A stretch of 44,941 nt of DNA from Aneurinibacillus terranovensis DSM 18919 (GTDB taxonomy: Bacteria > Bacillota > Bacilli > Aneurinibacillales > Aneurinibacillaceae), in NCBI RefSeq assembly GCF_000430625.1, contig NZ_KE387176.1, forward strand, positions 1 to 44,941, written 5' to 3'. The translations under genes and the position numbers were made by a program. Below are positions 8,881-16,543 of this stretch, piece after piece (position 1 is the first letter of the stretch; every line of letters starts with the position of its first letter). Under the pieces are notes generated by a model. It saw only the letters and a program-made list of their open reading frames with translations. It was not told the DNA's origin and ran no database searches.

Positions 8881-8910
8881 TACGGCTTGGCGCCAGCCAA
8901 GTTTTCTTTA
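8841..8910. repeat. Dispersed hairpin repeat, copy A
   Basis: About 70 bp starting TCTTACACGCATA and ending AGCCAAGTTTTCTTTA. It has a GC-rich middle that can fold (GGCT...AGCC and GCCTACGGC segments). A second copy, roughly 75% identical by eye, lies at 25485-25556. It interrupts the DinB relic here. It is probably a small palindromic mobile element or the end of a lost transposon. Confidence 0.7.
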
Positions 8911-8935
8911 TCGAGAGCAGATTATACCTTCTGAC

Positions 8936-8965
8936 TTGCCATAAAAAACGTTCATGTAGTAAGAT
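8936..8965 (+). promoter_or_regulatory. Predicted mntH promoter
   Basis: TTGCCA (8936-8941) and TAAGAT (8960-8965) are 18 bp apart, upstream of the manganese transporter. The elements are moderate matches. The operator at 8976-8996 would cover the transcription start. Confidence 0.5.
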
Positions 8966-8975
8966 ATACATACGG

Positions 8976-8996
8976 AACTTTCCTTAAGGAAACTTT
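8976..8996. promoter_or_regulatory. MntR-type operator
   Basis: The core TTTCCTTAAGGAAA (8979-8992) is a perfect 14-bp palindrome within AACTTTCCTTAAGGAAACTT. It closely resembles the MntR box described for Bacillus mntH. It lies at the expected start of transcription, 134 bp before the mntH start codon. The inference is manganese-dependent repression by an MntR encoded elsewhere. Confidence 0.8.
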
Positions 8997-9129
8997 TTTA
9001 GAATAGGACAACAATAGTAGTTCCCCCTTGTAATCTTTTTTCATACAGTATAAAAGATTTTATTAGGCATAAATGCCGGCCTTCGGCAAAAAAACAGCGT
9101 GTTTCTAAAAGTATCAAGGAGGGAGTTTA

Positions 9130-10440
9130 ATGTTGCAACCTGAGATATCGAGTACTGAAACTTTAGTACAGCCATCAGTGCCCAATAAGACGGTAGAAGC
9201 TGCCCGTGCTGCTATTATGGGGAAGAGTCGAGGAATTCGCGCCTTACTCCCATTCTTAGGACCTGCTTTTATCGCTTCAATCGCGTATATTGATCCGGGT
9301 AATTTTGCCACAAATATTCAAAGTGGTTCTCAATTTGGTTATAAAATGCTGTGGGTTGTGGTATTAGCTAACCTAATGGCTTTACTGCTGCAGAACTTGT
9401 CAGCGAAGCTGGGGATTGCCACGGGTAAAAACTTGCCGGAGCTTTGCCGCGATTATCTGCCCAGGTGGATGACGATAACCATGTGGGTATTTTCTGAAGT
9501 TGCGGCGATGGCGACAGATCTAGCTGAATTTTTAGGGGCTACTTTAGGGTTGAACCTATTGTTTGGCATTCCTTTGTTATATGCAACACTTTTAACGGGG
9601 ATCGCTACTTACCTCATCCTTATGCTGGAACGTTTTGGTTTTAGGCCCCTCGAAAAATTTATTGTTTCTTTTGCTGTTTTAATCGGTCTCTGCTACCTGG
9701 TAGAAACTCTTATATCTAAGCCTTCTTTATCGCAAGTCATTTATCATAGTGTCGTCCCGTGGTTAGGAAATAAGGATAGTATTATCCTTGCTGTTGGAGT
9801 CATTGGTGCAACAGTAATGCCCCATGCTATTTATCTGCACTCCAGTTTAACGCAAAATAGGATTGTGCCCCGAAATGATCGGGAAAAGATTAAAATTCAT
9901 CAATACAGTACAAAAGAAATTATTCTTGCCATGTCCTTTGCCGGATTTGTAAATATTTCCATGATGTATATGGCGGCAGCTGTTTTCAACACATCCGGCC
10001 ATAATGGAATAAGCGATATTCAATCCGCTTATAAAACGTTAACCCCTTTACTTGGTTCAGCTTCCGCCAGTGTTTTTCTGGTATCTCTTCTGGCCTCGGG
10101 TATCTCAAGTTCGGTTGTGGGTACGATGGCCGGGCAAGTTATTATGCAAGGATTTGCAGGCTTTACGATTCCTGTTTGGTTGCGCCGCGTCCTTACTATG
10201 GCTCCTACTGTTGTGATTATTGCTCTGGGAGTGGATCCAACACAAACACTGGTCATTAGTCAAGTTGTATTAAGTATTGTACTACCCATTCCTATCACCG
10301 CATTAATTTACTTTACCAGACGTAAAGACATCATGGGTGTATTGGTCAACAAAAAGATTATAACAATTTTATCCACTTTCTGTGCGATTGTCATTTTGGC
10401 ATTAAACTTGTTCCTTATTTACCAGACAATCTGGGGGTAA
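9130..10440 (+). CDS. mntH: Nramp-family divalent metal (Mn2+) transporter
   Basis: A 436-residue Nramp/SLC11 proton-coupled metal importer with about 11 membrane helices. The metal-binding helix 1 motif is present (AYIDPGNFATN, about residues 53-63; Asp and Asn are ligands), as is helix 6 VIGATVMPHAIYLHSS (with Met and the conserved MPH). The long cytoplasmic N-terminus (about 35 residues) is slightly extended. It starts at ATG 9130 behind AAGGAGGGA. The MntR-like palindrome upstream supports manganese as the physiological substrate. It is monocistronic: a strong terminator follows 17 bp after the stop. Confidence 0.95.
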   Translation: MLQPEISSTETLVQPSVPNKTVEAARAAIMGKSRGIRALLPFLGPAFIASIAYIDPGNFATNIQSGSQFGYKMLWVVVLANLMALLLQNLSAKLGIATGKNLPELCRDYLPRWMTITMWVFSEVAAMATDLAEFLGATLGLNLLFGIPLLYATLLTGIATYLILMLERFGFRPLEKFIVSFAVLIGLCYLVETLISKPSLSQVIYHSVVPWLGNKDSIILAVGVIGATVMPHAIYLHSSLTQNRIVPRNDREKIKIHQYSTKEIILAMSFAGFVNISMMYMAAAVFNTSGHNGISDIQSAYKTLTPLLGSASASVFLVSLLASGISSSVVGTMAGQVIMQGFAGFTIPVWLRRVLTMAPTVVIIALGVDPTQTLVISQVVLSIVLPIPITALIYFTRRKDIMGVLVNKKIITILSTFCAIVILALNLFLIYQTIWG

Positions 10441-10457
10441 ACTTGCAATTCGGCTAA

Positions 10458-10504
10458 GGCCATGATTCACAAGGGGGTGAATCATGGCCTCTTTGACTTT
10501 TTTA
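10458..10504 (+). terminator. Terminator of mntH
   Basis: A perfect 13-bp stem GGCCATGATTCAC (10458-10470) / GTGAATCATGGCC (10477-10489) with a 6-nt loop is followed by a T-rich tract (TCTTTGACTTTTTT). It also separates mntH from the convergent deacetylase. Confidence 0.9.
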
Positions 10505-10523
10505 CAAGAAGCTTTCCCTCATT

Positions 10524-11402
10524 TTATAAATCGATGATCTTTTTAAATTCTTTAAGGCTTGTATATGGGAAGACGGCTATTCGATTTAATTCAAATTTCG
10601 AACTGCCTGGATATACTCTTCCTGAATGGGTCGTAAACGCCATATGGAAACCTTCTTCTTTTAGAATCTTTATCGTGTTTGGATTGTATTGACCGAATGG
10701 ATAAGCAAAATAATGAGCATGCGTTAATTCCTTGACAGAGTGAATATCTTTTTTAACATCTGCAAGCGGCTTCACTGCCATAAAGCTTTTTTTGCCGAGC
10801 AGACGGTGGAACTTATGGGCATGAGCTTGAAATTCAAATACATCACTGTATTTAGGCAACTCAGACCAGCTGACATGGTTCAGTTTATTTGGATTGAACT
10901 TCTCAGGCTTTTGCTGCATGGGTCCTGTCATTAGGAATATGGTTGCTTTATAGTGGTAACTTCTGAGTATGGGTGCAGCGTAAATAAAATTAGATAAATA
11001 ACCGTCATCAAATGTTAAAACGACTATTTTTTTCGGCAGCCGAATTTTCTTATCTACATATTGTTCAAGTGTATGGAGCTGAATCGTTTGGTAGCCACTA
11101 TCATGAAGAACTTTCATTTGGGCGGCAAACGCTTGAGGTGTAATTACAGCTGCATTATTACGAAACTTTTTGTTTTCGCTTGGCTTTAGTAAATGATGAT
11201 ACATAAGAACAGGAATTCCTCGAGCAGGCGTGTCGATATTGCTTTTCTCGTAAGGTCGAGATGGGAAAAGAGAATAATTATTAGAAATAGCATGAACGGG
11301 AGACCTTTCAGGAGTCCCCGTTCCGGTGTTATCGATATTACTATAAGCAGGAAGCATACATACTATAAGGAAACAGGCGAGTATATGTCTTATTTTTTGC
11401 AT
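10524..11402 (-). CDS. Secreted polysaccharide deacetylase (PgaB/IcaB-like)
   Basis: A 292-residue carbohydrate esterase family 4 protein that would remove N-acetyl groups from a surface polysaccharide. It has a signal peptide (MQKIRHILACFLIVCMLP) and an early GIPVLMYHHLL and ITPQAFAAQMKVL region typical of the PgaB/IcaB branch. The NodB motif LTFDDGY carries the catalytic/metal Asp pair, the histidine motif is HAHKFH, and a YPFG motif is present. I chose ATG 11402 (SD GGAG 9 nt away) because it starts the signal peptide; an upstream in-frame start adds a non-hydrophobic leader. A Cys in the leader (position 15 region) is not a convincing lipobox. The target could be poly-N-acetylglucosamine or chitooligosaccharide. 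Confidence 0.85.
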   Translation of the reverse strand: MQKIRHILACFLIVCMLPAYSNIDNTGTGTPERSPVHAISNNYSLFPSRPYEKSNIDTPARGIPVLMYHHLLKPSENKKFRNNAAVITPQAFAAQMKVLHDSGYQTIQLHTLEQYVDKKIRLPKKIVVLTFDDGYLSNFIYAAPILRSYHYKATIFLMTGPMQQKPEKFNPNKLNHVSWSELPKYSDVFEFQAHAHKFHRLLGKKSFMAVKPLADVKKDIHSVKELTHAHYFAYPFGQYNPNTIKILKEEGFHMAFTTHSGRVYPGSSKFELNRIAVFPYTSLKEFKKIIDL

Positions 11403-11727
11403 GTTGTTCACTCCGTTTCTAGAAAGCCTGCCTCGTTCCAAGCCGGCTTTATTTAAGTCTAATAACTTGATTCAAGATGCAAGTAAGTCGTTTTTTATTA
11501 CAAACCTATTGCATTATCTATCGCGTAATTCTTTAAAGAGTTGTTGAATATATATCTTGTCCAATAAACGCTCAATTTATTTTGCTGCTTTTTCTTCTAT
11601 TGGAGCAAGTTCACTTGCAATATAAGGAAACGACTCTTTCTTTAGTCTGTATTTTGCCTTTAGACTAGAGATGTTCAATAACACCTGGTATGAAAAAACA
11701 GGTCATTTAAATAATAAAGTTACTCGT
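11403..11727. other. Intergenic region, possible tiny ORF
   Basis: No family is recognised. On the minus strand, GTG 11684 to TAA 11577 gives 35 codons with a coding-like charged C-terminus (LKAKYRLKKESF, APIEEKAAK) but no clear SD. It may be a decayed gene end. ACCTG...CAGGT near 11682-11704 could fold into a weak hairpin behind the ytaF stop. GGCTTT/AAAGCC halves flank 11423-11451, upstream of the deacetylase. Confidence 0.3.
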
Positions 11728-12333
11728 TCAAAACATTTGGTGCAAACCTACAAGGATAAGTAAAATACCTGCAACAACGGTCGCTTGTTTTCCTAACTTA
11801 TCGGCAACAAACCTTGATCCAAGATAAGTACATAGACCAACACACAGGTAACTTAGCACACCATAAATAAATGAAGTTGCCCAAACATTAAGATGTGTGA
11901 TACCCGCATCAAATCCACCTGCTAAATTATTTACGGATAAGGCAATTCCGAGTATGATTGCTTCCGTAAAACTAATTGTTTTTGATCCGTCTAAATTCGC
12001 CTCCTCAGGATTTCGTAAAATTCGGAGGAAAGAGTTGCTGTTAGATTTGGTTTGTTCTGAAGGGGGAGTCAGAAATGGCTGACATAATACCCAAATTCCG
12101 ATAGAAGACAGCACGATCATGCCAATTAAATTACCCAGAAAAGGTGTCGTCCAAAGAGCGAGCCACTTTCCAAAAATCCCCCCTATGAGGGCTAATAAAA
12201 ATCCCATCAATGCAATAATGAAATTAGCAAACCACGGGATGCAAACTTTCCTCACTCCATATGCAATGCCAGCCCCTGCATTATCAAGATTAGAAGCTAC
12301 TCCAATCGCAAGGATGGCTATTAAGCTGTGCAA
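11728..12333 (-). CDS. ytaF: Sporulation membrane protein YtaF (MntP-like)
   Basis: About 200 residues with six membrane helices in two related halves: ASNLDNAGAGIAYGVR near the N-terminus and ALSVNNLAGGFDAG in the second half. This is the internal repeat with conserved Asp/Asn seen in YtaF and the MntP manganese exporter family. In Bacillus, YtaF is a sporulation-linked membrane protein of unclear transport role. The start is uncertain: TTG 12333 (chosen) and CTG 12339 both follow GGGAGG, with 13 and 7 nt spacing, and an ATG at 12429 would add about 30 charged residues. Divergent from the M-box operon. Confidence 0.8.
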   Translation of the reverse strand: MHSLIAILAIGVASNLDNAGAGIAYGVRKVCIPWFANFIIALMGFLLALIGGIFGKWLALWTTPFLGNLIGMIVLSSIGIWVLCQPFLTPPSEQTKSNSNSFLRILRNPEEANLDGSKTISFTEAIILGIALSVNNLAGGFDAGITHLNVWATSFIYGVLSYLCVGLCTYLGSRFVADKLGKQATVVAGILLILVGLHQMF

Positions 12334-12481
12334 ATCCAGTGTGATTCCTCCCTTTTCCTTTTCTATTAGGCATATGCGTGATAACTTGTATGTGTTTCTT
12401 GAGAGAAACTTACGGTTGTTATCATCCAAAATAAGGATTTAACTTGAGAAAGGTTGTCTGAAATTATGTGTAAGAAAAGAA

Positions 12482-12510
12482 TTGACAAGAATTCACTATG
12501 AGAGTATTTT
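12482..12510 (+). promoter_or_regulatory. Promoter of the M-box operon
   Basis: TTGACA (12482-12487) with a 17-bp spacer to TATTTT (12505-12510). A TATAAT directly follows at 12511 but is wrongly spaced for this -35. Transcription would start about 10-15 nt before the riboswitch. Confidence 0.6.
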
Positions 12511-12529
12511 TATAATGTACTTCAAGTAA

Positions 12530-12689
12530 ATATTCCTCGTTAGGCGAGGCTCCTATACAAACAAAGGCCACTGCCCGGAAACGTCGAAAGACGCCAATGG
12601 GTAGAACAGGGACTGTCGGATTAAGGCTTTCCATAAGGTGGCTGAGGGTTTTCCTCTACGTTGTATAGTGCCAAAGCTCAACCAGGGGG
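12530..12689 (+). ncRNA. M-box (ykoK-leader) magnesium riboswitch
   Basis: The conserved M-box landmarks occur in order: CTCGTTAGGCGAGGCTCCTA, the CTGCCCGGAAACGTC and GAAAGACGCCAATGGG segments, CATAAGGTGGCTGAGGG, and the 3' TAGTGCCAAAGCTC. M-boxes sense Mg2+ and usually terminate transcription of Mg2+ transporter genes when Mg2+ is high. Here AAAGCT (12673-12678) can pair with AGCTTT (12697-12702) just before a T-tract, a possible expression platform. The downstream genes are an ABC permease and ATPase rather than mgtE, mgtA or corA. Confidence 0.92.
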
Positions 12690-12714
12690 AAAATCAGCTT
12701 TTTTTGTGATGCGT

Positions 12715-12744
12715 AAAAACCCTCTGGTATAGAGGGTTTTTTTT
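12715..12744 (+). terminator. Strong terminator after the M-box
   Basis: AAAACCCTCT (12716-12725) / AGAGGGTTTT (12731-12740) with a GGTAT loop and a run of eight Ts. It is likely the regulated terminator, or one of several, of the M-box expression platform. Confidence 0.85.
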
Positions 12745-12760
12745 CATCCTTTTCTTCATT

Positions 12761-12805
12761 ATCTTTTTTTCAGTAAAACTTAGAATGTTTTACTGAAAAA
12801 AAGAT
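12761..12805. repeat. Perfect 19-bp-arm inverted repeat in the leader
   Basis: The left arm (12761-12779, beginning ATCTTTTTTTCAG) and right arm (12787-12805, ending CTGAAAAAAAGAT) are exactly complementary around a 7-nt loop TTAGAAT. No U-tract follows on the plus strand. It could be an additional RNA switch, a protein-binding site, or a terminator for either strand. Confidence 0.85.
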
Positions 12806-12829
12806 AAAAGAATGTTCGGTGAAAAATGG

Positions 12830-12864
12830 ACTCTCCCTATGATCGATCCAGCGGAGAGTTTTTT
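12830..12864 (+). terminator. Second attenuator-like terminator before the permease gene
   Basis: ACTCTCC (12830-12836) pairs with GGAGAGT (12853-12859), followed by TTTTT. It ends only 29 bp before the permease start codon, so transcripts must read through it. It is the third folded element between riboswitch and gene. Confidence 0.65.
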
Positions 12865-12892
12865 ATGTAGTAATTGGAAGGAGGAAATAAAA

Positions 12893-14623
12893 ATGAAGAT
12901 GCCTCTTTTTTCTTCGATGAATACGAAGCGTTTTGGATGGGCTGACGTGCTTGTGCTTTTCGTGGTATTCGGCCTATTATATGCGATGATTCGTCTCGGT
13001 GCGGGTATGGAGGTACCTTTTACACCTACACAGAAGCTAACGATTAGTTTAAATCCATGGTATTTGCCTTACTATGCAGGACGTTCCTTGCTGCGTATGT
13101 TTTTGGCATTTGGTGCCTCGCTTGTTTTTACGCTGATTTACGGTAGAATTGCTGCCAATAGTCGAACAGCGGAAAAAATTATGATTCCTTTGATTGATAT
13201 TTTGCAATCCGTACCTGTTTTAGGCTTTTTATCCGCGACCGTTACGGGGTTTATCTCGCTTTTTCCCGGTAGTCTTTTTGGAGTGGAATGTGCCTCCATT
13301 TTCGCCATTTTCACGGGGCAGGCTTGGAATATGACCTTTAGCTTTTATTATTCGCTTCGTACCGTCCCGAAAGATCTGCATGAATTCTCGATGATGGGTC
13401 AACTCAGTGGATGGACCCGATTTACGAAGTTGGAAGTTCCCTATGCAATGATTGGGCTAATTTGGAATAGCATGATGTCGTTTGGAGGAGGCTGGTTCTT
13501 CTTGGCTGCATCCGAAACGATAACGGTTCTGAACAATCATATTCAACTCCCGGGAATTGGTTCTTATATTGCAACCGCAATTGATGAAGGAAATATGCGT
13601 GCTGTTGTTTATGCCAGTGTTGTAATGGTCTTAATGATTATTCTTGTGGATCAATTGTTTTGGCGGCCTATTGTAGCTTGGGCTCAAAAGTTTAAGAATG
13701 AACAGACTCAATCGGGAGATGCTCCAACGTCGTGGGTGCTGCTTCTGATTCAACGGGCTCACATGGTAGAGTCGATCGTGGATCGAATTAAACTTACTTC
13801 CAAAAGAGTAAAGAACCAGCTGCAAAATCGCTTTCTTATCCGAAATAAAGAGAGCAAAATCCAAAGTAGGTCTCGTGTCGACTTGTTGGCTAAATGGATT
13901 GCTGCCGTTATCGTAACAGGTTATGTTTTATACCTTACGTATCAGGGGGCCATTCTCGTTAGCCAGCTCAGTTTTCGTGAAATTGTTCATGTTGTTTGGC
14001 TTGGACTTTTGACATCGTTACGCGTATTCGTTTCGACGTTTATCGGCGCGATATGGACAATTCCCGTTGGGGTAACAATTGGCTTTAACCCTCGGTTGGC
14101 ACGGATTGCCCAGCCTATTGTCCAAATCTTAGCCTCTTTCCCTGCTAATATGGTGTTTCCTTTTTTGACCCTTGTGTATTTAAAATTAGGGGTTAACTTT
14201 GAGTGGGGGGCGATCCCTCTGATGATGTTAGGAACACAATGGTACATTCTATTCAATGTAATTGCCGGTGCTATGGCCATCCCTTCCGATTTACGGGAAG
14301 CAGCGGCTATTCATAACCTATCCACACTTAAAAAATGGAAGGTCCTTATCTTACCTGGCATTTTCCCCTTCTTTGTCACAGGGGGGATTACAGCAAGTGG
14401 GGGAGCCTGGAATGCCAGCATTGTATCAGAAATCGTCTCATGGAAAGGAAAGGGCTTAGTAGCTACAGGATTGGGTTCCTATATTTCTCAAGCTACAACT
14501 TCCGGGAATTGGGCACAAATTATATGGGGGATTTTTGTCATGTCAGTTCTCGTTGTGTTATTTAATCGTTTGGTTTGGAGAAGGCTCTATACGCTGGCCG
14601 AAAATAAATTCGATATCGAGTAA
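12893..14623 (+). CDS. ABC transporter duplicated permease (NitT/TauT-like)
   Basis: A 576-residue fusion of two BPD-type permease domains, the COG4986-type duplicated permease. Each half has about 5-6 membrane helices and an EAA loop for ATPase contact: LSGWTRFTKLEVPYA in the first, REAAAIHNLSTLKKWKVLIL in the second. The first half ends near residue 260, and a charged cytoplasmic linker (about 265-325) joins the halves. ATG 12893 is chosen for its SD (GGAAGGAGGAAA) and because upstream in-frame codons run through the terminator. The ATPase follows 12 bp later; no substrate-binding protein is nearby. The M-box in its leader suggests Mg2+-controlled expression. The annotated anion specificity of relatives may not apply. 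Confidence 0.88.
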   Translation: MKMPLFSSMNTKRFGWADVLVLFVVFGLLYAMIRLGAGMEVPFTPTQKLTISLNPWYLPYYAGRSLLRMFLAFGASLVFTLIYGRIAANSRTAEKIMIPLIDILQSVPVLGFLSATVTGFISLFPGSLFGVECASIFAIFTGQAWNMTFSFYYSLRTVPKDLHEFSMMGQLSGWTRFTKLEVPYAMIGLIWNSMMSFGGGWFFLAASETITVLNNHIQLPGIGSYIATAIDEGNMRAVVYASVVMVLMIILVDQLFWRPIVAWAQKFKNEQTQSGDAPTSWVLLLIQRAHMVESIVDRIKLTSKRVKNQLQNRFLIRNKESKIQSRSRVDLLAKWIAAVIVTGYVLYLTYQGAILVSQLSFREIVHVVWLGLLTSLRVFVSTFIGAIWTIPVGVTIGFNPRLARIAQPIVQILASFPANMVFPFLTLVYLKLGVNFEWGAIPLMMLGTQWYILFNVIAGAMAIPSDLREAAAIHNLSTLKKWKVLILPGIFPFFVTGGITASGGAWNASIVSEIVSWKGKGLVATGLGSYISQATTSGNWAQIIWGIFVMSVLVVLFNRLVWRRLYTLAENKFDIE

Positions 14624-14635
14624 GGGGGGGATTAC

Positions 14636-15949
14636 ATGAAAAACGTATTAATTGATCTGCAGCATGTTTCAAAGCTATATGATAAACCAAATTCCCAAAA
14701 TATGACGGTACTTGAAGACATCCATCTCAAAATTCATGAGGGAGAATTTGTATCCATTCTAGGTCCTTCTGGTTCCGGTAAATCTACTCTTCTTCGCATC
14801 ATCGCCGGATTAGTGCCACCTTCAAAAGGTGCTGTTCTATATGACGGAAAGCCATTTGAAGGAATTAATCCTGGATGCAGCATGGTATTTCAATCTTTTG
14901 CTTTATTTCCTTGGCTTACGGTGTCTGAAAATATAGAGCTTGGACTTGAAAATAAGAAAATGACTCTTGAAGAAAAGGAAAAAAAGGTTCAGGAAATTAT
15001 CGACATGATTGGACTTAATGGGTTTGAAAATGCCTATCCGAAAGAATTATCGGGTGGAATGAAGCAGCGTGTAGGGATCGGGCGTGCGCTGGTTATGGAA
15101 CCGGATATTCTGCTGATGGATGAACCTTTTTCAGCTTTAGACGTGTTAACAGCCGAAAACTTAAAGCGGGATATTTTGGATTTATGGTTGGAGAAAAAGA
15201 TTCCCACAAAATCGATTGTGATTGTAACGCACAGCATTGAAGAAGCCGTTTATCTCTCTGATCGATCCATTGTATTATCAAGGGATCCTGCACGTGTGAT
15301 TGCCGACATTATGAATCCATTGTCTCATCCACGTGAAAAAGAGTTGCCGGCCTTTTCTCAATTGGTGGACCGTATATACTCCATTTTAACAAAAAGAGAC
15401 GTTCAGCAATCCGCTGAACTGGAACAGAAGCGGCGCCTTGACAAAATCCCAGCGGGCGTTCCTGCAGGGGCTTTAACGGGATTTATCGAGTTATTGGATG
15501 ATGTAGGGGAGAAGACGGATTTGTATCGGCTTGCAGATTCTCTTCATCTTGATTTAGAAGAATTTTTGCCGTTGGTGGATGCTGCGCAGCTTCTTCGTTT
15601 TGCCAATATTCACGAAGGGGACATTGAACTAACAGAAATAGGAAAAATGTTCGCAGATGCGTCGGTTGGGGATCGCAAAGTGATCTTTAGAACACAGGCG
15701 GTTAGATATTTACCGATGATGAAAAAGATTATTTTTGTGTTGCAATCTAAAGCTAACTTGACGATGCCAAGAGAGTTTTTCCTTGAGATATTCAACCAGC
15801 ATTTTGATCAAGAAGAGTCCAGTCACCAGCTTGATTACACGATTGATTGGGGACGTTATGCGGAATTGTTCGATTATGATGAAGATGCAAAACAGCTATA
15901 TATGGATAAGGAGCATGACTTCATAAAGGGTAGGTTGCAAGGTCGATGA
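14636..15949 (+). CDS. ABC transporter ATPase with C-terminal AAA-associated domain
   Basis: A 437-residue ATPase that powers the duplicated permease. The N-terminal nucleotide-binding domain (about 1-240) has Walker A GPSGSGKST, signature LSGGMKQR, Walker B ILLMDEPF and H-loop VTHS. Residues about 275-437 form an extra domain of the AAA_assoc_C type, with a winged-helix look (LTGFIELLDDVGEKTDLYRLADSL...). In NitT/TauT-type ATPases this is a plausible regulatory module that could sense a ligand or partner. It starts at ATG 14636 behind AAGGGGGGG. The same two-gene set without a binding protein argues for an atypical importer. Confidence 0.9.
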   Translation: MKNVLIDLQHVSKLYDKPNSQNMTVLEDIHLKIHEGEFVSILGPSGSGKSTLLRIIAGLVPPSKGAVLYDGKPFEGINPGCSMVFQSFALFPWLTVSENIELGLENKKMTLEEKEKKVQEIIDMIGLNGFENAYPKELSGGMKQRVGIGRALVMEPDILLMDEPFSALDVLTAENLKRDILDLWLEKKIPTKSIVIVTHSIEEAVYLSDRSIVLSRDPARVIADIMNPLSHPREKELPAFSQLVDRIYSILTKRDVQQSAELEQKRRLDKIPAGVPAGALTGFIELLDDVGEKTDLYRLADSLHLDLEEFLPLVDAAQLLRFANIHEGDIELTEIGKMFADASVGDRKVIFRTQAVRYLPMMKKIIFVLQSKANLTMPREFFLEIFNQHFDQEESSHQLDYTIDWGRYAELFDYDEDAKQLYMDKEHDFIKGRLQGR

Positions 15950-15952
15950 CGC

Positions 15953-15978
15953 AAAAATCCACGGGGCTTGCCCCCGTG
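15953..15978 (-). terminator. Terminator of the small minus-strand gene
   Basis: CACGGGG (15960-15966) and CCCCGTG (15972-15978), read on the minus strand, are followed by GATTTTTG. It may also slow plus-strand transcription leaving the ABC operon. Confidence 0.7.
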
Positions 15979-15984
15979 TGAGCG

Positions 15985-16296
15985 TCAACGATTAAAAAGA
16001 TAACCTTGATAAACCAATTCCGAGAGCGCGCGAGCACCCGGGAAGTTTGAGTACCACTTGTAGAATTTACGAAGTTTGGAAATTGGAATCCACTCATTTC
16101 CGCGCGTTTTGTTGAGTCCCATTCGAATGGTCCCCATCGTCCAATAGGTACTCCAATTAATGATGGGAAAATACAAAACAATAAACCATAAAAAACTTCC
16201 TTTGATCCCCCCGATGTAAAAGCGAAGGAGGATGCATGGAAGCAGAATGATTAAAAATCGTATCAAGCCTTGTGGTTTAATCGGCTCGTCTAACAT
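15985..16296 (-). CDS. Small membrane protein, function unknown
   Basis: A 103-residue protein with two adjacent hydrophobic segments (about 11-28 and 32-50, with LRFYIGGIKGSFLWFIVLYF). A basic, aromatic-rich C-terminal tail with RKFYKWYSNFPGARALSELV follows. ATG 16296 is preceded by GCGAGGTGA at good spacing. I do not recognise the family. It lies alone between the ABC operon and the transglutaminase gene on opposite strands and has its own terminator. Confidence 0.6.
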   Translation of the reverse strand: MLDEPIKPQGLIRFLIILLPCILLRFYIGGIKGSFLWFIVLYFPIINWSTYWTMGTIRMGLNKTRGNEWIPISKLRKFYKWYSNFPGARALSELVYQGYLFNR

Positions 16297-16543
16297 AAAA
16301 TCACCTCGCAGTTTCATCGTATATAATAGTCCCCACTGCAAAAACACCTTATCAGCTCATTTTTATACGGTTATACAATGATTCCGCCAGGGTAAGAGCA
16401 ATTTTTCCTGTAAGGAGGGGCACTTTTTGACACTAAGAAAGTATTGTTCTATCTTTCTAAAATCTAGTAATATAGAAAATGATAGGCTCTCGGAAAAAAG
16501 ACACCTGGACAATTACACCATGAAAGGGAAGACGGGTTATATA

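Noticed and set aside
16427-16543. TTG start with strong SD for the transglutaminase gene
   Set aside because: It would add 39 charged residues before a clean signal peptide; ATG 16544 fits an exported protein better. TTGACA here could also be a -35 element.
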